Assembly (NCBI GenBank): GCA_937905915.1
Contig: CALCVR010000188.1
Coordinates: 1 to 7,004, forward strand
Origin: an uncultured Eubacteriaceae bacterium
GTDB taxonomy: Bacteria; Bacillota; Clostridia; Oscillospirales; Acutalibacteraceae
Length of the DNA stretch: 7,004 bases
Direction of reading: 5' to 3'
Shown here in pieces: positions 5,611 through 7,004 of this stretch. The translations under genes were made by a program, and so were the position numbers. The notes under the pieces are model-generated. The model searched no databases. It had not been told where the DNA came from and saw only the letters and a program-made list of their open reading frames with translations. Within the stretch, counting starts at the first letter, position 1. Each line of letters starts with the position of its first letter.

Positions 5611-7004
5611 TCACATGACCTCCGGGGCGGAGATCTTGAGCATCTTCAGAATGTTGGCCACCACCTGGCGCACCGCCAAGCACAGGGACAATCTAGCCTG
5701 CATTAGCGGTTCGTTTTCGCCCTTGACCCGGCAGGAATTATAGAACTTATGGAACAGGGTGGCAAGATCGGTGACATAACGGGTGATGCGCGCGGGATCG
5801 TAGGCCTTGGCCGCATCCACAATAGCGCCGGTCAGGGAGGCCAGATGCCGGATGAGCTCCAATTCCTCTGAGGTGTTGAGTAGCATCAGTTCCTCCCGGG
5901 AACAGGCGCGGGGAGTGATGCCTTCGGCGGCCAAGTTCTTGAGGATGGAGCAGATGCGGGCATGGGCGTACTGGACATAGTAAACCGGGTTCTGGGAGGA
6001 CTGTTCCACCGCCAAGGTCAGGTCAAAATCCATCTGGGTATTGGCCTCCCGCATATTGAAGAAGAAGCGGGCGGCGTCCACGCTGATCTCATCCAGCAGG
6101 GGGGAGAGGGGGATGGATTTGCCGGTTCTCTTGGAGACGCGGACCGGTTCGCCGTCCTGCATCAGATGCACCAGCTGCATCAGCACAATGTCCAGCTTAG
6201 AGCCGTCCAGCCCGATGGCGTCCAGAGCGCCCTTGAGACGGGCCACATGGCCATGATGGTCGGCACCCCAGACGTTGATGCACCGGTCAAAGCCGCGCAC
6301 GGCGAATTTATTGTAATGATAGGCGATGTCGGCGGCAAAATAGGTGGGGTTTCCGTTTTGACGGATCAAAACTTCATCCTTTTCGCCGCCGTGCTCGGTG
6401 GCTTTGTACCACAGAGCGCCTTCCTTCTCATAGGTCAGGCCCTTGTCCTTCATCAGCTGGATGGTGGAATTTAGCTCACCATCCTCATGAAGCAGGCTCT
6501 CGTGGAACCAGTTGTCATACTGGATGCGGTAACGGCCCAAATCGGTGCGCAGTCCCTCCACGTTCTTGGGCAGGGCGAAGGCCACCAGCGCTTGCCGCCG
6601 CTGTTCAGAGGGCAGGTCCACGTATTTGTCCCCCTCCAAATCGGCGAACTGCTGGGCGCGCTCTTTGATGTCGGCGCCATGATAGCCGTCCTCGGGGAAG
6701 GGGATTTGATCCTCGCCCTTGAAGATCTGGAGATAACGTGCCTCTAAGGACATACCGAATTTCTCAATCTGATTGCCGGCGTCGTTTACGTAAAATTCAC
6801 GGTAGGCGCTGTACCCAGCCATGTCCAGCACCGACGCCAAAACGTCGCCCAGCGCGCCGCCGCGGGCGTTGCCGATGTGCATGGGGCCGGTGGGATTGGC
6901 CGATACAAATTCCACCATCACCTTTTCGCCCTTGCCGTAGTCACTGCGACCGTAGTCCTCGCCTTTGTCCGCCACATCCAGAAGGACGTCGGCGTAATAC
7001 TGGG
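5611..7004 (-). CDS. argS: Arginyl-tRNA synthetase, partial (N-terminus beyond right edge)
   Basis: The enzyme attaches arginine to tRNA-Arg in the cytoplasm. The visible 463 residues run from QYYADVLLD at the right edge to the stop at 5613-5611. About 100 N-terminal residues (the tRNA D-loop-contacting Add-1 domain) should lie outside the window, given the usual 550-600. The class I core begins with GEKVMVEFVSANPTGPMHIG; the HIGH motif reads HIGN (6879-6868) and is followed by ARGGALGD. The KMSKS-type loop is VSKRTGK (6138-6118), a form expected in ArgS. The C-terminal DALR-type anticodon-binding domain contains YVQYAHARICSIL and ends with ILKMLKISAPEVM, a normal ArgS terminus, so the gene is intact at this end. 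It is upstream of, and probably co-transcribed with, the homocysteine methyltransferase gene. Its promoter is not in the window. Confidence 0.98.
   Translation of the reverse strand, partial: QYYADVLLDVADKGEDYGRSDYGKGEKVMVEFVSANPTGPMHIGNARGGALGDVLASVLDMAGYSAYREFYVNDAGNQIEKFGMSLEARYLQIFKGEDQIPFPEDGYHGADIKERAQQFADLEGDKYVDLPSEQRRQALVAFALPKNVEGLRTDLGRYRIQYDNWFHESLLHEDGELNSTIQLMKDKGLTYEKEGALWYKATEHGGEKDEVLIRQNGNPTYFAADIAYHYNKFAVRGFDRCINVWGADHHGHVARLKGALDAIGLDGSKLDIVLMQLVHLMQDGEPVRVSKRTGKSIPLSPLLDEISVDAARFFFNMREANTQMDFDLTLAVEQSSQNPVYYVQYAHARICSILKNLAAEGITPRACSREELMLLNTSEELELIRHLASLTGAIVDAAKAYDPARITRYVTDLATLFHKFYNSCRVKGENEPLMQARLSLCLAVRQVVANILKMLKISAPEVM
5612..5623 (-). promoter_or_regulatory. GGAGG site with GTG at the argS stop, possible coupled start of the next gene
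   Basis: On the minus strand GGAGG (5623-5619) inside the last argS codons is followed after four bases by GTG (5614-5612), which overlaps the argS TGA as GTGA. This GTG is in frame with the homocysteine methyltransferase gene. The Shine-Dalgarno match is better than those before the ATGs at 5590 (AAAAGAA) and 5563 (GAAAGG at long spacing), but the four-base spacer is short. It may be the true, translationally coupled start. Confidence 0.35.

Noticed and set aside
5564..5683. Upstream extension of the homocysteine methyltransferase frame to an ATG at 5683
   Set aside because: The extra residues before the GTG at 5614 lie wholly inside the argS C-terminus, which is a normal, conserved ArgS end. 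The family fold starts around LPFLLDG.
5962..6474. A 170-codon plus-strand frame inside argS
   Set aside because: It is antisense to conserved ArgS core sequence, including the KMSKS-type loop, and has no recognisable protein features.

Overview
This window looks like chromosomal housekeeping DNA from a low-to-mid-GC Firmicute of class Clostridia, probably an Oscillospiraceae/Ruminococcaceae-type gut anaerobe. The evidence is strong Shine-Dalgarno sites (AGGAG, GGAGG, AGGAGG), the sequence style of GlyA, RarA and ArgS, and a soluble bacterial PH-domain (bPH_2) protein of the YdbS/YdbT type. The genus call is an inference; no search was run.

Layout: (1) positions 1-192, minus strand, hold the start of a MarR-family regulator that runs off the left edge. 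(2) Positions 193-475 are an AT-rich divergent control region. It has a plausible marR promoter with a dyad between -35 and -10, a hairpin-capable segment, and a good sigma-A-type promoter for the rightward operon. (3) Positions 476-4260, plus strand, form a tight four-gene operon: glyA (serine hydroxymethyltransferase), a tributyrin-esterase-like alpha/beta hydrolase, rarA (replication-associated AAA+ ATPase) and a small PH-domain protein with an acidic tail. The gaps are 17, 27 and 9 bases. (4) Positions 4281-4321 are a near-perfect bidirectional terminator between two converging transcription units. (5) Positions 4334-7004, minus strand, form a second operon read leftward: argS (its N-terminal part lies beyond the right edge), then a homocysteine S-methyltransferase-family gene that overlaps or closely follows argS.

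Functionally, GlyA makes glycine and 5,10-methylene-tetrahydrofolate. The homocysteine methyltransferase at the far end is a possible downstream consumer of one-carbon units for methionine synthesis, but it has no cobalamin domain and is in a separate, convergent operon. RarA works at stalled replication forks. ArgS charges tRNA-Arg. The esterase and the PH-domain protein have no assigned pathway.

I found no mobile element, CRISPR array, tRNA, rRNA or clear defence system. The most interesting points are in the homocysteine methyltransferase: a Gly-to-Glu change in its normally invariant N-terminal loop, and a C-terminal segment that resembles part of the pterin-binding barrel of MetH and ends just before a terminator. 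The possible MarR autoregulatory operator is next.
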